A stretch of 64,000 nucleotides of DNA from G963667675 sp964291545 (GTDB lineage Bacteria > Chloroflexota > Dehalococcoidia > Lucifugimonadales > UBA3495), in assembly GCA_964291545.2 (NCBI GenBank), contig OZ219860.1, positions 248,001 to 312,000 of the forward strand, read 5' to 3'. A program made the position numbers and the translations under genes. Of the stretch, positions 46,505 to 54,627 are shown piece after piece (the first letter of the stretch is position 1; the number at the start of each line of letters is the position of its first letter). The notes under the pieces were generated by a model. It did no database searches, had not been told where the DNA came from, and saw only the letters and a list, made by a program, of their open reading frames with translations.

Positions 46505-47545
46505 ATGGTTAGCACTCAAATAGCGCCGGTGACGTTCCAGTACAGCCACACCATAGGGCGGCAAGAGTCCCGCGGCGGCGACGGCTTCTTCAATCCCGTG
46601 TCCATAGCCCGTGGAGAAGGAGACCTGGTCTACGTCTTGAACCGGGGCACCGAGACGCCGATATTCACGCCCTGCAAGCGGGTCACCATGTTCACCATCG
46701 ACGAGGAGTACATCGACCAGTTCGGCAAGAAAGTCGGACCCGAGGACGCAACTCGCGAGGGCACTCCCGACGGCAGCTTCATGTGGCCCACCGCCATAGC
46801 GCTGGACTCTGAAAGCAACGTCTATGTGGCCGACGAGTGGCTGAACCGCATCTCCATTTTCACCAAGGACGGGGAGTGGGTCGGCAAATGGGGAGAGCCC
46901 GGCCAAGGCGACGGCGAAATGAGCTGGCCTGCCGGCCTGGCCTTCGACTCCCAGGACCGCCTCTATGTGGTGGACAGCCACAACAACCGGGTGCAGGTGT
47001 TCACCAAGGACGGTAAGTTCCTGTTTAAGTGGGGAACGGCGGGCGACGGCGACGGGCAGTTCAACATTCCATGGGGCATACATATCGACCACAACGACGA
47101 CGTGTACGTGGCGGACTGGCGCAACGACCGAATTCAGAAGTTCTCCGCCGACGGCCGCTTCCTGATGAAGTTCGGCTCGTCGGGAGACGGCGACGGCCAG
47201 TTCAACCGGCCCACGGGCGTTGCGGTGGACAAGGACGGGATCATCTACGTCGCCGACTACAAGAACGACCGGGTGCAGGTGTTCGACGCCGAGGGCGGCT
47301 ACATAACCAAGCTCACCGGCTCGGCCACGCTGTCCAAGTGGGGCCGGGAGCGGGTTGACCTGAACCCGCAGACGCAGATAGAGCGGGACATGGCCCAGAA
47401 CCTGGAGGAACGGGAGAAGGTCTTCCAGGGTCCCATCGAGGTGGAAGTGGACGACGACGGGCGGCTGTTCGTAGCCGAGGTCTGCCGCCACCGGCTGCAG
47501 GTGTTCCAGAAGCAGACCGCCATCTACCAGGGCGGCACGCTGTAA
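46505..47545 (+). CDS. NHL-repeat beta-propeller protein
   Basis: 346-aa protein with at least five NHL repeats (MWPTAIALDSESNVYVADEW, SWPAGLAFDSQDRLYVVDSH, IPWGIHIDHNDDVYVADWRN, RPTGVAVDKDGIIYVADYKN and a final IEVEVDDDGRLFVAEVCRHR), with the recurring G-x-G-D-G-x-x linker between blades. Such propellers bind protein or ligand; some are lyases. No signal peptide. It is 64 bp after the DUF1501 gene in the same direction and is probably the third gene of that operon. Its role with DUF1800/DUF1501 is unknown. Confidence 0.9.
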   Translation: MVSTQIAPVTFQYSHTIGRQESRGGDGFFNPVSIARGEGDLVYVLNRGTETPIFTPCKRVTMFTIDEEYIDQFGKKVGPEDATREGTPDGSFMWPTAIALDSESNVYVADEWLNRISIFTKDGEWVGKWGEPGQGDGEMSWPAGLAFDSQDRLYVVDSHNNRVQVFTKDGKFLFKWGTAGDGDGQFNIPWGIHIDHNDDVYVADWRNDRIQKFSADGRFLMKFGSSGDGDGQFNRPTGVAVDKDGIIYVADYKNDRVQVFDAEGGYITKLTGSATLSKWGRERVDLNPQTQIERDMAQNLEEREKVFQGPIEVEVDDDGRLFVAEVCRHRLQVFQKQTAIYQGGTL

Positions 47546-47561
47546 GCGGCTAGACCCCCTT

Positions 47562-48152
47562 CTAAACTGACGGGATTCCCAGTTCCTCCCGCACGATCTT
47601 GATGGTCTCGGCGCGGCTGCGCTCCGGCTGCCGGGCCCGCAGGCCGATGGGTAGGTTCTCCACCTTGGGAACGATCTTCAGGGCCACGAACACCGGGCCG
47701 GTCTCCTTCAGGATTTCCTCCACGTTGGTGGCAAAGTCTTCCAGGTTGTCGAACGAATGGGCCGAGGCGTAGCCGGCTCCCCTGGCCACCTCGGCGTAGT
47801 CGATGTCAGTAGCGTTGGGCACCGGCTGCCCGCCGGTGGTGGCGTAGCACTCGTTGTCCATCAGGAAGTGGAAGAAATTCTCGGGCTTTTTCCCGGCTAT
47901 CGTCGCCAGGTTCCCCAGGTTCATTAGCAGGGAACCTTCGGAATCGAAGAACACCACCTTCTCGCTTGGTTGAGCGAGGGCGAATCCCAAGGCGGAGGAC
48001 GAGGTCTGGCCCATGGTGTTGCCCAGGGTCAAGTCCCGCCGTTCGTTGGTGGACGTGCTGCGCCAGACCCTGCCCGACGTGCCGGTGGCAATGACGATGG
48101 CGTCGCCCCGGTGCTTTTGGAAAGTCTCGAACACGTCCTCTGCGTTAATCAC
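47562..48152 (-). CDS. Thiamine-diphosphate-binding decarboxylase, C-terminal (PP-domain) subunit
   Basis: 196-aa PP-domain protein of the phosphonopyruvate/sulfopyruvate decarboxylase type (ComE-like). Seen: DAIVIATGTSGRVWRST, LGNTMGQTSSSALGFALAQP, then VFFDSEGSLLMNLGNLATIA, where the usual G-D-G is S-E-G, and FHFLMDNECYATTGGQPVPN with the second metal Asn. The D-to-E change may still bind Mg. GTG 48152 follows GGAGG. It pairs with the gene 60 bp upstream, which supplies the pyrimidine-binding domain, to make an alpha/beta decarboxylase or acetolactate-like enzyme. The keto-acid substrate is unknown. Confidence 0.87.
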   Translation of the reverse strand: MINAEDVFETFQKHRGDAIVIATGTSGRVWRSTSTNERRDLTLGNTMGQTSSSALGFALAQPSEKVVFFDSEGSLLMNLGNLATIAGKKPENFFHFLMDNECYATTGGQPVPNATDIDYAEVARGAGYASAHSFDNLEDFATNVEEILKETGPVFVALKIVPKVENLPIGLRARQPERSRAETIKIVREELGIPSV

Positions 48153-48212
48153 AACGTGCCTCCAAGAGTCTCGATTCCAGTGGGGTTGAATTAGGCTGGT
48201 ATATGCCAGGCC

Positions 48213-48731
48213 CTAGCGGTTGAAGCCGTGGTACTCGTCGCCGATGAGCACCGCCACGGGACGGCTGTTCTTACGGGCCTCGTCGAATGCTACTGAGATG
48301 CGGGGACCGTCGTCGTCGTGCTCCACCAGGTAGTAGTTGATTCCCATGGCGTTGAGGAAGGGCTCGGTATAACGGGCCGCCGAGTCGGTGACCACGCCGT
48401 GCCGGTTCCAGCCCCGGTAGCCCACGATGAAGACCATGGGGAAGCCGGCGTCCAGGGCCATGCCGCGGATTGAGTCGCCCGATTCCATCATGCCGGTGTT
48501 CTGAATCAGGCAGACGGGAACCTTGCCGCCGACAATCAAACCCATGGCTATGGCGAAGGTCTCGCCCTCCCTGGAAGCCGGAATCACGTCCAGCCAGTCC
48601 TGCTCCACCATGAGCTCGTAAAGGTAGTTGGTCTCGCTGTCGGGAATGGTTATGACGTGGGTTACGCCGTTCTTCCTGAACTCTTTGATCAGCGTTTCCG
48701 GTTTCAGCAGAGCGGCCTGTTGGTTGACCAT
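48213..48731 (-). CDS. Thiamine-diphosphate-binding decarboxylase, N-terminal (Pyr-domain) subunit
   Basis: 172-aa Pyr-domain protein (ComD-like). Seen: ETLIKEFRKNGVTHVITIPD, IPASREGETFAIAMGLIVGG near 51-70 with the catalytic Glu that activates the cofactor, VCLIQNTGMMESGDSIRGMA and GFPMVFIVGYRGWNRHG. ATG 48731 follows GAGGAG. It is the first gene of a two-gene unit. Known relatives are sulfopyruvate decarboxylase (coenzyme M route) and phosphonopyruvate decarboxylase; no other gene of those pathways is present in the window. Confidence 0.88.
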   Translation of the reverse strand: MVNQQAALLKPETLIKEFRKNGVTHVITIPDSETNYLYELMVEQDWLDVIPASREGETFAIAMGLIVGGKVPVCLIQNTGMMESGDSIRGMALDAGFPMVFIVGYRGWNRHGVVTDSAARYTEPFLNAMGINYYLVEHDDDGPRISVAFDEARKNSRPVAVLIGDEYHGFNR

Positions 48732-49023
48732 TGATTACTCCTCTGCGCTGAGGGAGATTGCCTTGGGGTAGTGAGGCTTGCGGGCATCGCCGCCCTTGGC
48801 GCGCCGCCTGATTATAAGACGCGGCAGGTTGGCGGTCAATTTGGGGGGTGCCAAAAAGAACAAAGGCCGGCAGCCAGTGGTTTTATATGAGACCCTGCTT
48901 TTGCTCGCCATGATAGGATGTAGCGGACGGCTTCGCTCCGCCACCCAGATAGCGGCTGATTGAGGAGTCCGATGCCCCATCGTAAGGAATTCAACGCCTG
49001 AAGGCTCCAAAGGCGACCACGGC

Positions 49024-49494
49024 ATGAAACGAGCTTCCGGAATGGTCCAAATTGCGCTCGAAACTCCACGCCAAAAAGACGTAGCTGCGATGATCAAGGC
49101 TTTGGATTCCTATCTGGGATCCCTATATCCAAGCGGCTCCAACTACTTGCTCGACGTGGACTCACTTATGGGGGAGCAAGTTAGATTCCTGGTTGCTAGG
49201 GTCGACGGGGCAGCCGCCGGTTGCGGGGCCCTGGTGCTCGATGATCCGGGATACGCCGAGATCAAGCGCATGTACGTGAGACCTGAAGCGCGAGGGCTCG
49301 GCGTTGGCGCGACGATTCTTCGCGAGCTCGAGGACTTGGCCAGGCAGGAACAGCGTACCGGTATATGCTTGGAGACCGGCGTCCACCAGCCGGAGGCGCT
49401 GGCGCTCTACAGGCGGGCGGGGTACGTTGAACGCGGCCCATTTGGCAACTATCCACTGGATCCTTTGTCGGTGTTCATGGAGAAGGAGCTTTGA
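49024..49494 (+). CDS. GNAT family N-acetyltransferase
   Basis: 156-aa acetyltransferase. Seen: FLVARVDGAAAGCGALVLDD, YAEIKRMYVRPEARGLGVGA near 77-96 with the R-G-L-G-V-G acetyl-CoA loop, TILRELEDLARQEQRTGICL, ETGVHQPEALALYRRAGYVE, and FMEKEL at the end. ATG 49024 or 49042. Ends 30 bp before the coiled-coil gene. Substrate unknown. Confidence 0.9.
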   Translation: MKRASGMVQIALETPRQKDVAAMIKALDSYLGSLYPSGSNYLLDVDSLMGEQVRFLVARVDGAAAGCGALVLDDPGYAEIKRMYVRPEARGLGVGATILRELEDLARQEQRTGICLETGVHQPEALALYRRAGYVERGPFGNYPLDPLSVFMEKEL

Positions 49495-49524
49495 AAGATC
49501 TGGTACATCGCAGATGAGGATAGC

Positions 49525-49734
49525 GTGACGCACGAAGAACGACACCAAGCCCAGGAAGCCTTAAGGCGAATTCATACGGAGTTGATATCTATAGGCCAGG
49601 AGGCCCAAGAAGCCTTGCAAGTGCTTGTTAGGGGCAGAGCCGAACGGCAGGAGAGGCAGCGCGAATTAACCCAGCAGATGCTGCGGATAGTTGCGGACAT
49701 GCAAGCAGACATTGCGCGCATGGACGCCGATTAG
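49525..49734 (+). CDS. Small coiled-coil protein, unknown function
   Basis: 69-aa protein from GTG 49525, with GAGG five bases upstream. Almost entirely helical, rich in Glu, Gln and Arg (for example QAQEALRRIHTELISIGQEA and RQRELTQQMLRIVADMQADI) with heptad-like spacing of Leu/Ile/Met, so probably one amphipathic coiled coil. No known family recognised. It is 30 bp after the GNAT gene and may share its transcript. Confidence 0.6.
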   Translation: MTHEERHQAQEALRRIHTELISIGQEAQEALQVLVRGRAERQERQRELTQQMLRIVADMQADIARMDAD

Positions 49735-49772
49735 GCCCACTGGCGCCGGTCCCTAGGAGAAAGGCCTGGCCA

Positions 49773-50090
49773 CTATCGAACAGCATTCACTTCAAGTTGG
49801 ACGCCCTCGTGCTGCTGAATGCGGCCGATTATTTCGAAGATGTTGCGGGCGTTGGGGTTGCCTGCGGGTCCGAACATTCGCATGAGGCTCTTGGGCGGCT
49901 TGTTGGTGAGGGAACCAAGCTTTTCGAACCCTATGGCGGCGTTGATGTAGTCACGCAACACGACTTTTCCGGCATCAATATCCCCGGCCAAAAGACACTC
50001 TACCCCCTCTTTCAGCAACCCATCTCGAAAGGCCGGGTCGCGCTGTGCGCGGGCCTGAACTGTCTCCTTAAAGTCACGGGTGAGGGCCAT
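49773..50090 (-). CDS. HigA-like addiction-module antidote / phage-type HTH regulator (orphan)
   Basis: 105-aa DNA-binding protein of the probable addiction-module antidote family. Seen: MALTRDFKETVQARAQRDPA, FRDGLLKEGVECLLAGDIDA, GKVVLRDYINAAIGFEKLGS, and NKPPKSLMRMFGPAGNPNAR followed by NIFEIIGRIQQHEGV, the usual family blocks. CAGGAG precedes ATG 50090. No RelE/HigB toxin gene is adjacent. A perfect palindrome over a TTGACA promoter upstream suggests autoregulation. Confidence 0.85.
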   Translation of the reverse strand: MALTRDFKETVQARAQRDPAFRDGLLKEGVECLLAGDIDAGKVVLRDYINAAIGFEKLGSLTNKPPKSLMRMFGPAGNPNARNIFEIIGRIQQHEGVQLEVNAVR

Positions 50091-50151
50091 GGTTTATGAC
50101 TCCTGCCGGTTCCGGACGTCGACGTATTCCCTGATCTCGGGCACACCAAGA

Positions 50152-50193
50152 TGGTAACTGATATGTTACCAAAGAACAATGCTTTTGTGTCAA
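50152..50193 (-). promoter_or_regulatory. Promoter and palindromic operator of the HigA-like gene
   Basis: TGGTAAC (50152-50158) and GTTACCA (50165-50171) are exact inverted repeats with a 6-bp spacer, 62 bp upstream of the start codon. On the minus strand TTGACA lies at 50193-50188 and TAACAT (50168-50163) falls inside the palindrome with a 19-bp spacer. A repressor bound here would cover the -10 region. Confidence 0.65.
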
Positions 50194-50204
50194 AGCGCGC
50201 GCGT

Positions 50205-51449
50205 CTAGGGCTTGACCGGCTCCTGCGCCGCCGGCAGCGCGGCCCTGGACCGTATCGCGTAAATTACGAAGGCCAGCGCTATTCCCAAGACCGGTGTGAA
50301 GGACATCGCGTAGAGGGCGAGCTGCGGGTCCTTGGTAGCATCTTCGACGAATCCCACAATCATCGGCCCGACGGCCCCGCCGGTCCAGGCGCAGGTGACC
50401 GTTACCGCCATGGCGGCCGCTATCTCCCTGGGCCGCACTCCGGGCAACTGGTAAACCAGGGTGTTGATCGCCGGGAAGTAGACGTGGATCAGTCCCCTGA
50501 CCACCGACACCATCAGCAACGCCGGCACCCAGCTTATGTGGAGAAGCCCCACGTTGGTGCCGATGATGGTGGCCGCGGCCAACGCCAGCAAAACCGGTTG
50601 CCGCTGGGCCAGCCACGGTATCGAGTTCAGCAATGCTCCCCCGGGCCCTCCGACCAGCATCACAATTCCGACAGAGAATCCGGCTATTACCGGGTCCACC
50701 TTGAGGTTCTCAACGGCGAATTTCGGCCAGAAAACGTCGAAGGACGTGACGGACATTGTCGCCGCAAACTGGGCAAGGCCCAGCAGCCATAGCTGCCTGT
50801 ATTTCAAGATGCTGAGCAGGGGGCTGCGGTCCTGGGACTGCAGTCCCCTGGCGAACTCGGCAGTCACCCGTTCCCTTCCCACCAGCAGCCACAGGAGCGA
50901 GGCGGCGGCGCCTACGCCACCCATGATGTAGAGGACTTCCCGCCAGCCTCCCACCAGGTTCAGCAGCGGCCGCGCGGCCATGAGGGCCAGTCCCCAGATG
51001 ATGGTGGTGCCGGCATACATCGCCGCCTGGGTGAAGGGGATCTGGACGGCGGAGGACCACTGCTGTATCAGCAGGGCCCGGGGCGCCTGGAGGGCTATCT
51101 GGCAAACACCCAGGCCGATGCGACCCACGATGAAGACCGCCAACGTGGGCGACCAGCCTTGCAGCAGAGTGAACGAGCTGATGCCCAGGAAGCACAACAG
51201 GATTACCCGCCAGGGACGGTAGCGGGACAGCCACTCGTTTAACGGGATTGCCAGGGCGATATTGCCGAAGACGGCCGAGGCTCCCAGCAGTCCTTCTTGG
51301 GACGGCGACAGCCCCAGCTCGTCAGAGATGTCGGGCAGCAGCAGGCCGAAGACGAAGATGGTGGCCAGCGCGGTGGCCGACCCCGACGTAAGTGATCCCA
51401 GGACCACCCACCGGTAGGCGGTTATTCCGGCGTCGCGTGCAGCGGCCAT
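50205..51449 (-). CDS. MFS transporter (tandem copy A)
   Basis: 414-aa major facilitator, about 12 spans. Seen: TATIFVFGLLLPDISDELGL-like start (SATALATIFVFGLLLPDISD), SPSQEGLLGASAVFGNIALA, PLNEWLSRYRPWRVILLCFL (motif A region, diverged), AFVEDATKDPQ and a final CAWTGGAVGPMIVGFVEDAT. It is closely similar throughout to the next gene (51648-52889), and both have the same 26-bp element 53 bp before their start codons, so they arose by tandem duplication. No regulator is adjacent. Substrate unknown; the neighbouring flavin oxidoreductases suggest an organic compound. Confidence 0.9.
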   Translation of the reverse strand: MAAARDAGITAYRWVVLGSLTSGSATALATIFVFGLLLPDISDELGLSPSQEGLLGASAVFGNIALAIPLNEWLSRYRPWRVILLCFLGISSFTLLQGWSPTLAVFIVGRIGLGVCQIALQAPRALLIQQWSSAVQIPFTQAAMYAGTTIIWGLALMAARPLLNLVGGWREVLYIMGGVGAAASLLWLLVGRERVTAEFARGLQSQDRSPLLSILKYRQLWLLGLAQFAATMSVTSFDVFWPKFAVENLKVDPVIAGFSVGIVMLVGGPGGALLNSIPWLAQRQPVLLALAAATIIGTNVGLLHISWVPALLMVSVVRGLIHVYFPAINTLVYQLPGVRPREIAAAMAVTVTCAWTGGAVGPMIVGFVEDATKDPQLALYAMSFTPVLGIALAFVIYAIRSRAALPAAQEPVKP

Positions 51450-51501
51450 CAGCTAGTCACTGTCCGCTGTTGGGCCGGTGTGCAAAAGGCTCTCAGTAGG
51501 T

Positions 51502-51527
51502 GATGCCGTTGGTGATTGTTCATCGAC
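51502..51527 (-). promoter_or_regulatory. Conserved 26-bp upstream element, copy A
   Basis: 25 of 26 bases match 52942-52967 (core GATGCCGTTGGTGATTG on the plus strand). It ends exactly 53 bp from the MFS copy A start codon, the same distance as in copy B. It is either a shared regulator or leader element, or unchanged sequence from a recent duplication. Confidence 0.7.
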
Positions 51528-51647
51528 GCGAAAAGTATAGGGCCATAGCGGGAAGAATTGATAGGAGGGAGTGTTCGAACCAGGGCGGGAACAGTCGCCC
51601 TCTGCGGGGAGACAATGGCTTGGGGCTAAGAGGCCGGTGGGCCGGAG

Positions 51648-52889
51648 CTAGGAAGGCTTAGCCGAGGCAACAGGCAGCGATGCCCTGGAGCGCAATACTT
51701 GGAGGACCAGCGCGGAGACGATCCCAATAACCGGGAAGAACACCGTCGTGTAGAGGGCCAGGCGCTGGTCTCCGGTGGCTTCATCAATGAACCCGACCAG
51801 CAGCGGCCCAATGGCCGCTCCCGCCCATGCGGCCGTCGACGCTACGGCCATGCCTGCCGCCACCTCCCTGGGGCTCGCTCCGGGCAGTTGGTACACCATG
51901 ATAGTGACCGCCGGGAAATAGACGTGGACCAGCGCCCGCACCACCGCCACCATGAACAACCCCGGTGCCCAGTGCAGGTGCAACAGCGCAACCCCGGTGC
52001 TGATGATGACAACTCCGCTGAGGCCCAACAACAGGGTCTGCCGCTGGGCCAACCACGGAACGGCGTTCACCATGATTCCCGCGGGCCCGCCCACCAACAT
52101 CACAATCCCGGCGGTGATTCCGGCGATCTCCAGGGAAACATCGAGGTTGTCCAGGGCGAAGGTCGGCCAGAAGAACTCGAAGGATATAAACGGGATGGTC
52201 GCCGACCACATCGCCAGCCCCAGCAGCCACATTTCCTTGTATCTGAGCACGTTAATCAGGGGGCTGCGGACTTGGGACACCAGGCTCCTGGCGTACTCGG
52301 TGGTCACCCGTTCCCTTCCCACCAGCAGCCACAGGACCGTCGACGCGCCGCCTATTCCGCCCATAAGGTACAGCACGTGCCGCCAGCCTCCCAACAACTC
52401 CAGCAACGGCGGCGTGGCGATCAGGGCCAGGCCCCAAACGATGGTGGTGCTGCCAAAAAACACCGCGTGGGTAAAGGGCATCTGGCCGGCGGAAGTCCAC
52501 TGGTGTATCAACAGGGCCCGGGGGGCCTGGGTGGCCATCATGGAGACGCCCAGGGCAATGCGACCCACGATGAGCAGCGCCAGTGTGGGGGACCAACCCT
52601 GCAGCAGGATGGACGCGGTTATGCCGAGGAAGCACAGCGCGGCTATCCGCCGGGGGCTGTACTTGGACAGCCACTCGTTCAACGGAATGCTGAAAACCAG
52701 GTTGCCGAGGACCACCGATGCCCCCAGCCATCCCTGCTGGGACGGCGACAATCCCATCTCTTTCGAGATGTCGGGCAGCAGCAGGCCGAAGATGAAGATG
52801 GTGGCCAGCGCAGTGGCGGTCCCGGTGGTGAAGGCGCCCAGGCTTACCCACCTATGTGGAGGGATAGTCTCCTCGCCGATTGCCGCCAT
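51648..52889 (-). CDS. MFS transporter (tandem copy B)
   Basis: 413-aa paralogue of the preceding gene. Seen: GTATALATIFIFGLLLPDIS, GLSPSQQGWLGASVVLGNLV, PLNEWLSKYSPRRIAALCFL, QAPRALLIHQWTSAGQMPFT, LLWLLVGRERVTTEYARSLV-like central loop and a final AWAGAAIGPLLVGFIDEATG. Order and length of every block match copy A. It could have a different or broadened substrate range. Confidence 0.9.
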   Translation of the reverse strand: MAAIGEETIPPHRWVSLGAFTTGTATALATIFIFGLLLPDISKEMGLSPSQQGWLGASVVLGNLVFSIPLNEWLSKYSPRRIAALCFLGITASILLQGWSPTLALLIVGRIALGVSMMATQAPRALLIHQWTSAGQMPFTHAVFFGSTTIVWGLALIATPPLLELLGGWRHVLYLMGGIGGASTVLWLLVGRERVTTEYARSLVSQVRSPLINVLRYKEMWLLGLAMWSATIPFISFEFFWPTFALDNLDVSLEIAGITAGIVMLVGGPAGIMVNAVPWLAQRQTLLLGLSGVVIISTGVALLHLHWAPGLFMVAVVRALVHVYFPAVTIMVYQLPGASPREVAAGMAVASTAAWAGAAIGPLLVGFIDEATGDQRLALYTTVFFPVIGIVSALVLQVLRSRASLPVASAKPS

Positions 52890-52941
52890 TAGTTGGTCAC
52901 TATGCGGATCTGGGCCGCATTAGCGAAAGCCCGCGTCAGGG

Positions 52942-52967
52942 GATGCCGTTGGTGATTGCTCATCGAC
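52942..52967 (-). promoter_or_regulatory. Conserved 26-bp upstream element, copy B
   Basis: Same element as 51502-51527 with one substitution, again ending 53 bp upstream of its MFS start codon (52889). Confidence 0.7.
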
Positions 52968-52984
52968 CCACGTCGCCGCAGCGG

Positions 52985-53557
52985 CTAAGGCCGGCGCCCC
53001 GTGAGGGCCAGGAGCTTGTCTTGGATGCCCGCGTCGGACGGCACCGTCACTTCGGGGCCGAACGCTCCTTGCTCTCTTCCGGGGACGGCGAACGGCGCGA
53101 TGGCCTGATAGCACATCTCCGCGAGGACGCCGTCCAACGTCGCGTCCTGACCTGTGGCCTTGGCCAGGTCCCACTTGTGAACAAAGACGTCGCCGGTGTT
53201 GACGACCAGCAACTGGCCCAACGTTATGGGGCCGAACGGAGCCTGCACCTGCTCGTCCATGGGCCTGCGCTTGGCTTCCGCCAGCAGGCCCTCGGATATG
53301 GCCCCGAAGGCGGCGGCAGCGCCCCCGCTTGGAAGTTCGTCATCCACGTCCATGGGGTTGAGTGCGGGGCCTCCCGTCAGCATGTTGATCGCCCATTGGG
53401 AGACCTTGAAGTTGTGGTTGATTAGCTGACGCACGTTCCACTCGGTGCAGGGCGTCGGATCGCCAAGCTGGGCAGCCTTTAGCCCGGCCATGGTGGACAG
53501 CATGGTGTGGGCAGCGGCCTCGTAGGCTTCTATGGGGTGCAGCGATGCTGAGGTCAT
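52985..53557 (-). CDS. TIGR03086 family / DinB-like metal-binding protein
   Basis: 190-aa four-helix protein of the mycothiol-dependent maleylpyruvate isomerase-like (DinB/TIGR03086) group. Seen: LGDPTPCTEWNVRQLINHNF near 31-50 (first metal His), VNTGDVFVHKWDLAKATGQD near 118-137 (second His pair region) and a final PSDAGIQDKLLALTGRRP. AAGGAG precedes ATG 53557. Family members bind a divalent metal and some use thiol cofactors or act as transferases; the role here is unknown. It lies between the MFS pair and the LLM pair. Confidence 0.87.
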   Translation of the reverse strand: MTSASLHPIEAYEAAAHTMLSTMAGLKAAQLGDPTPCTEWNVRQLINHNFKVSQWAINMLTGGPALNPMDVDDELPSGGAAAAFGAISEGLLAEAKRRPMDEQVQAPFGPITLGQLLVVNTGDVFVHKWDLAKATGQDATLDGVLAEMCYQAIAPFAVPGREQGAFGPEVTVPSDAGIQDKLLALTGRRP

Positions 53558-53606
53558 GCGCGTCTCCTTTACGCCAAATGAGCGCAGTTAATCGAATGCA
53601 GGCGAA

Positions 53607-54560
53607 TCAGCGGAAATGGGGAATTACCCGGCTTCCCAGGAGCTCGATTTGCTCCAGCGCCTTGACGTGCTCCAGCCCGGGCCACTGCACCCGCAGGACC
53701 ATGTACATGTCGCCCAGCCGCTCGCGGTACCGCGCTATGTCCTCGACCATCGATTCCGGGGAGCCGGCGAAATAGCGGTCCGGGCTGTACTCCACGTCTC
53801 CCCACAGCCTGGCCTCGCTGCGTATGTGCCGTTCTCCGTCCCGCAGGCCCGTCTCGTAGTCGGCATCGATGAACAGGTCGCGGCGCACCGGAAGCAGGTC
53901 GGGCGCGGGCCGTCCAAAATCCTCCAGGCGCTGGTAGTAATAGTCCCGTCCGCTCTCCAGTTCTTCCAGGGAGTCGGAGGTGGTGGGATACCAGGAGTCT
54001 CCCCAGCGGGCGGCCCTCCGGATGGCCCTGTTTGCGTTGCCCGCTACCCATATAGGCAGGTGGGGATTTTGGACGGGCTTGATGGCCGTTCTTGCGCCTG
54101 ACAATGAGAAATGCTTCCCCTGGTATGTAACTTCATCCTCGGTCCAGAGCCGCTTTATCACTTGGAGGGACTCGCCGGTCCTGGAACCCCGGTGCTCCGG
54201 GGCCACGTTGAACTCGGCGCATGGCAGGTTGCGGCGTCCCACGCCCACCCCCAGGATAAACCGGCCCCCGGTGATTACGTCCAGGGTTGCCGCTTGGTCT
54301 GCAACGTCCACCGGATTCTGCAGGGCCAGGAGGTAGATTCCCGTGAGGAGGGACATATTGCCGGTCTCGGGGGCCAGGGCGGCCACCAAGGGCAACGGAT
54401 GGAACCTGCGGGCGGGGTAGGTCAGGTAGGTGTGGCTGACGGCGAACAGGTCGAATCCGGCGTCCCTGGCCGTCCGGGCTATTTCCAGAGTCTCTTGAAA
54501 CTGTTTTTCCGGGGGGTAATCCGCTGCCCGGATGGTGTAGTTCAGGATGCCGAATTTCAT
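53607..54560 (-). CDS. LLM class flavin-dependent oxidoreductase (tandem copy A)
   Basis: 317-aa luciferase-like (beta/alpha)8-barrel protein using FMN or F420. Seen: ARTARDAGFDLFAVSHTYLT near 29-48, MSLLTGIYLLALQNPVDVAD, GRFILGVGVGRRNLPCAEFN, EHRGSRTGESLQVIKRLWTE, PHLPIWVAGNANRAIRRAAR and WGDSWYPTTSDSLEELE. GAGGAG precedes ATG 54560. About two thirds or more identical in appearance to the next gene, so a tandem duplicate. In SAR202-type genomes expanded families of this class are thought to oxidise resistant organic matter; that is inference here. Confidence 0.9.
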   Translation of the reverse strand: MKFGILNYTIRAADYPPEKQFQETLEIARTARDAGFDLFAVSHTYLTYPARRFHPLPLVAALAPETGNMSLLTGIYLLALQNPVDVADQAATLDVITGGRFILGVGVGRRNLPCAEFNVAPEHRGSRTGESLQVIKRLWTEDEVTYQGKHFSLSGARTAIKPVQNPHLPIWVAGNANRAIRRAARWGDSWYPTTSDSLEELESGRDYYYQRLEDFGRPAPDLLPVRRDLFIDADYETGLRDGERHIRSEARLWGDVEYSPDRYFAGSPESMVEDIARYRERLGDMYMVLRVQWPGLEHVKALEQIELLGSRVIPHFR

Positions 54561-54627
54561 GGAAGCGTCTCCTCGGTCGACGGCAAGTATGCCGGCCCGC
54601 TAGGACTCCCTGGCCGCCGCCGGCCTG

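Noticed and set aside
48732..49023. Small gene in the TPP-decarboxylase/GNAT gap
   Set aside because: The only frames overlap the GNAT start on the opposite strand or lack a ribosome-binding site; treated as divergent promoter region.
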